Assembly: GCF_002993365.1 (NCBI RefSeq)
Contig: NZ_PVNP01000082.1
Location: 1-64,000, forward strand
DNA from: Marisediminitalea alba
GTDB taxonomy: Bacteria > Pseudomonadota > Gammaproteobacteria > Enterobacterales > Alteromonadaceae
Direction: 5' to 3'
Length of the DNA stretch: 64,000 nucleotides
Numbering within the stretch: position 1 is the stretch's first letter; the number at the start of each line of letters is the position of its first letter. The translations under genes and the position numbers were made by a program. Shown one piece after another: positions 62,359-64,000 of this stretch. The notes beneath the pieces were generated by a model. That model did not search any database, was not told the DNA's origin, and saw nothing but the letters and a program-made list of their open reading frames with translations.

Positions 62359-63888
62359 TTATTGCGTCTTTTCCCCGATACCGGCTTTTTCCCAGAATCG
62401 TGATTTAAAGCTCATAAGACCAATCACAATAGCAATAGCAATACTAAACAGGGCGATTTGCAAATACAGGTTTGGCATTTCCTGCACGTTCTCAGGGTCA
62501 AAGTTGCCTGAAAGCAGGCCTGCAATAATATTACCAATTGAGTAGGTGAGCACGAATACGCCCATCATTTGACCGGCAAAACGCTTAGGTGACAATTTAC
62601 TTACCGCACTTAGTGCTACCGGGCTAAGGCAAAGTTCGCCCACGGTATGCAGGAAGTAGGTTGTTACCAGCCACATAGGGGCTACTTTAAGTCCCTGCGC
62701 CGCATACTGAGATGCCATAAACATGACCAGGAAGCCTGAAGCCATGATTACAATACCAATTGCACACTTAATGGTATAAGAGGGATCAATCATGCGCTTG
62801 GCAAGATTAATCCAAAGTGCTGCAAAAAACGGTGAAAGAATGATAATAAAGAGCGAATTAGAGAGCTGGAACCACACGGTAGGGATAGCATCCATACCAA
62901 ACCACGACGTCAGCCATGAGCCACTTTCCAGCGCGCGATCGGTATAGTTTTGGGCAAATAAATTCAGTGAAGAGCCGGCTTGTTCGAAACCTGACCAGAA
63001 GCACGCAGAGGCAACACAGACTAAGAACAGTGCCCACATGCGTTGTTTTTCATTGTCGCTTAACTCACCTTTAAAATAGATGAAGCCGAAATAAAGAAAG
63101 AAAATGGCGGTGAAAATAATAGCGACTTTTTCCGCGAGAGCGACAGGCTCGATAACGATGGTGCCCATGTGTGCCAGGATAATGACCACAATGGCTGCTG
63201 CCAGTACACCGAATACGCTTAGCCAGGCACGTTGTTTCGCGGCACCAACATATGGGTTTGCAGGTTCAACCGACTCTGCAGCTAAAGAACGGTTACTAAA
63301 GTAGTACTGCACGAGACCAAAGCCCATACCCACTGCAGCGGCGCCAAATGCATAGTGCCAGCCCCAGTTCTCCTGCAAGTAACCCGTGACCAGATACGCA
63401 ATCAAAGAGCCGATGTTTATGCCCATGTAATAAAGGGCATAGCCACTGTCCCGGCGGCTATCATCGTCACCATATTGCTGACCAACCATGGCCGAAATGT
63501 TTGGCTTAAGCAAGCCTGTACCAGTGGCAACCAGTATAAGTCCAACGAAGAAAAGGTTTTGCAGGTCGACAGCCAGTACAATGTGTCCGGCGAAGATAAT
63601 TAAACCGCCATACCATACGGCTTTTTTACCGCCAATCAGACGGTCAGCAAACCAGCCGCCGGGTAAGCCAAGAAAATATACCGCTCCGGTATACAAGCCA
63701 TATATGGCGCCGGCTGATGCTACGGTGAAGCCAAGGCCTTGTGTTTGCAAGCTGGCTGTCATAAACAGCACGAGCAGAGCACGCATGCCGTAGTAGCTCA
63801 TGCGCTCCCACATTTCGGTAAAAAATAACGTTTTCAGACCCTTAGGATGGCCGAAAAACCTGGTGTCGTTAGAAGTTTTTGTTGTCAC
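62359..63888 (-). CDS. POT-family proton-coupled oligopeptide transporter
   Basis: A 509-residue major facilitator protein with 12-14 membrane segments. The family signatures are present: ERMSYYGMRALLVLFM near residue 29 (ExxERFxYY type, here EMWERMSYYG) and the PTR2 motif YALYYMGINIGSLIA near 148. These transporters bring di- and tripeptides into the cell with protons. It is longer than E. coli DtpA in the central loop region. Start is a GTG at 63888, with an imperfect inverted repeat 80-110 bp upstream. Confidence 0.9.
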   Translation of the reverse strand: MTTKTSNDTRFFGHPKGLKTLFFTEMWERMSYYGMRALLVLFMTASLQTQGLGFTVASAGAIYGLYTGAVYFLGLPGGWFADRLIGGKKAVWYGGLIIFAGHIVLAVDLQNLFFVGLILVATGTGLLKPNISAMVGQQYGDDDSRRDSGYALYYMGINIGSLIAYLVTGYLQENWGWHYAFGAAAVGMGFGLVQYYFSNRSLAAESVEPANPYVGAAKQRAWLSVFGVLAAAIVVIILAHMGTIVIEPVALAEKVAIIFTAIFFLYFGFIYFKGELSDNEKQRMWALFLVCVASACFWSGFEQAGSSLNLFAQNYTDRALESGSWLTSWFGMDAIPTVWFQLSNSLFIIILSPFFAALWINLAKRMIDPSYTIKCAIGIVIMASGFLVMFMASQYAAQGLKVAPMWLVTTYFLHTVGELCLSPVALSAVSKLSPKRFAGQMMGVFVLTYSIGNIIAGLLSGNFDPENVQEMPNLYLQIALFSIAIAIVIGLMSFKSRFWEKAGIGEKTQ

Positions 63889-63965
63889 AACAGAGTTCCA
63901 TATAGTTTTTATTTAAATTTATTATCGTCTGGGTGCACTGTCTGCAGGCAGGAGCTGCTTGTACA

Positions 63966-64000
63966 CGGGTTATCCCTCTTATACTAGAGGATGATTCCCG
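63966..64000. repeat. Imperfect inverted repeat upstream of POT transporter gene
   Basis: CGGGTTATCCCTCT (63966-63979) and AGAGGATGATTCCCG (63986-64000) form an imperfect dyad around TATACT. It could be an operator or part of a promoter region for genes on either side; the window ends here. Confidence 0.35.

Overview
The window is a mostly chromosomal core segment of a gammaproteobacterium, best matched to Alteromonadales (Alteromonadaceae-like). The evidence is an E. coli-ordered dcw cluster (mraZ to ftsZ, lpxC, secA, mutT) with an M23 peptidase in the place of secM, a leuABCD operon with classical attenuation, pyrG-eno, mutS/pncC/recA, and a System I cytochrome c maturation (ccm) operon next to a FliK-like/FlhB-like pair. 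Base composition looks close to 50% G+C. The genus cannot be fixed from the sequence alone. No rRNA, tRNA, CRISPR array, prophage or defence island was seen.

Layout. 1-108: the 5' end of an ISAs1-type transposase running off the left edge, then about 400 bp without a convincing gene. 525-2831: sapC and modF-like. 2832-3161: pyrimidine-rich spacer holding the mra promoter and a three-repeat MraZ operator. 3162-19938: division and cell-wall cluster mraZ-rsmH-ftsL-ftsI-murE-murF-mraY-murD-ftsW-murG-murC-ddlB-ftsQ-ftsA-ftsZ, nearly all with overlapping ends. 20072-25320: lpxC (perfect consensus promoter), M23 peptidase, secA, mutT. 25317-31504: leftward block of a chemotaxis receptor, hemW, rdgB, srmB and cca. 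31631-34849: a gspA/gspB-like pair facing an HD-GYP gene; the GspB-like and HD-GYP proteins share the same kind of N-terminal domain. 35007-39901: leuDCBA with leader peptide, antiterminator, terminator and promoter. 40295-42134: a DUF748/AsmA-like protein and an unrecognised 230-aa protein. 42199-45183: eno and pyrG, then a 265-bp inverted-repeat element. 45674-50044: mutS, divergent pncC, and recA with a LexA box in its promoter. 50205-52891: FlhB C-domain-like and FliK-like proteins. 53055-60913: ccmABCDEFGHI and mlaA. 60959-63888: galE, a small membrane protein and a POT peptide transporter.

How it fits together. The dcw cluster supplies lipid II synthesis (MurC-F, Ddl, MraY, MurG), septal synthesis (FtsW, FtsI) and the divisome core (FtsL, FtsQ, FtsA, FtsZ), with MraZ as likely autorepressor. 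LpxC and MlaA serve the outer membrane, and SecA drives export. The ccm operon builds c-type cytochromes. RecA, MutS, MutT and RdgB cover repair and nucleotide-pool cleaning.

The most unusual items are the DUF3391-like/GspB architecture beside an HD-GYP protein that has lost its HD motif, the stand-alone FliK-like/FlhB-like couple, the 265-bp MITE-like element, the fully readable leu attenuator, and an alternative-hairpin sequence ahead of secA where secM would sit. I did not find a clearly novel multi-gene system.
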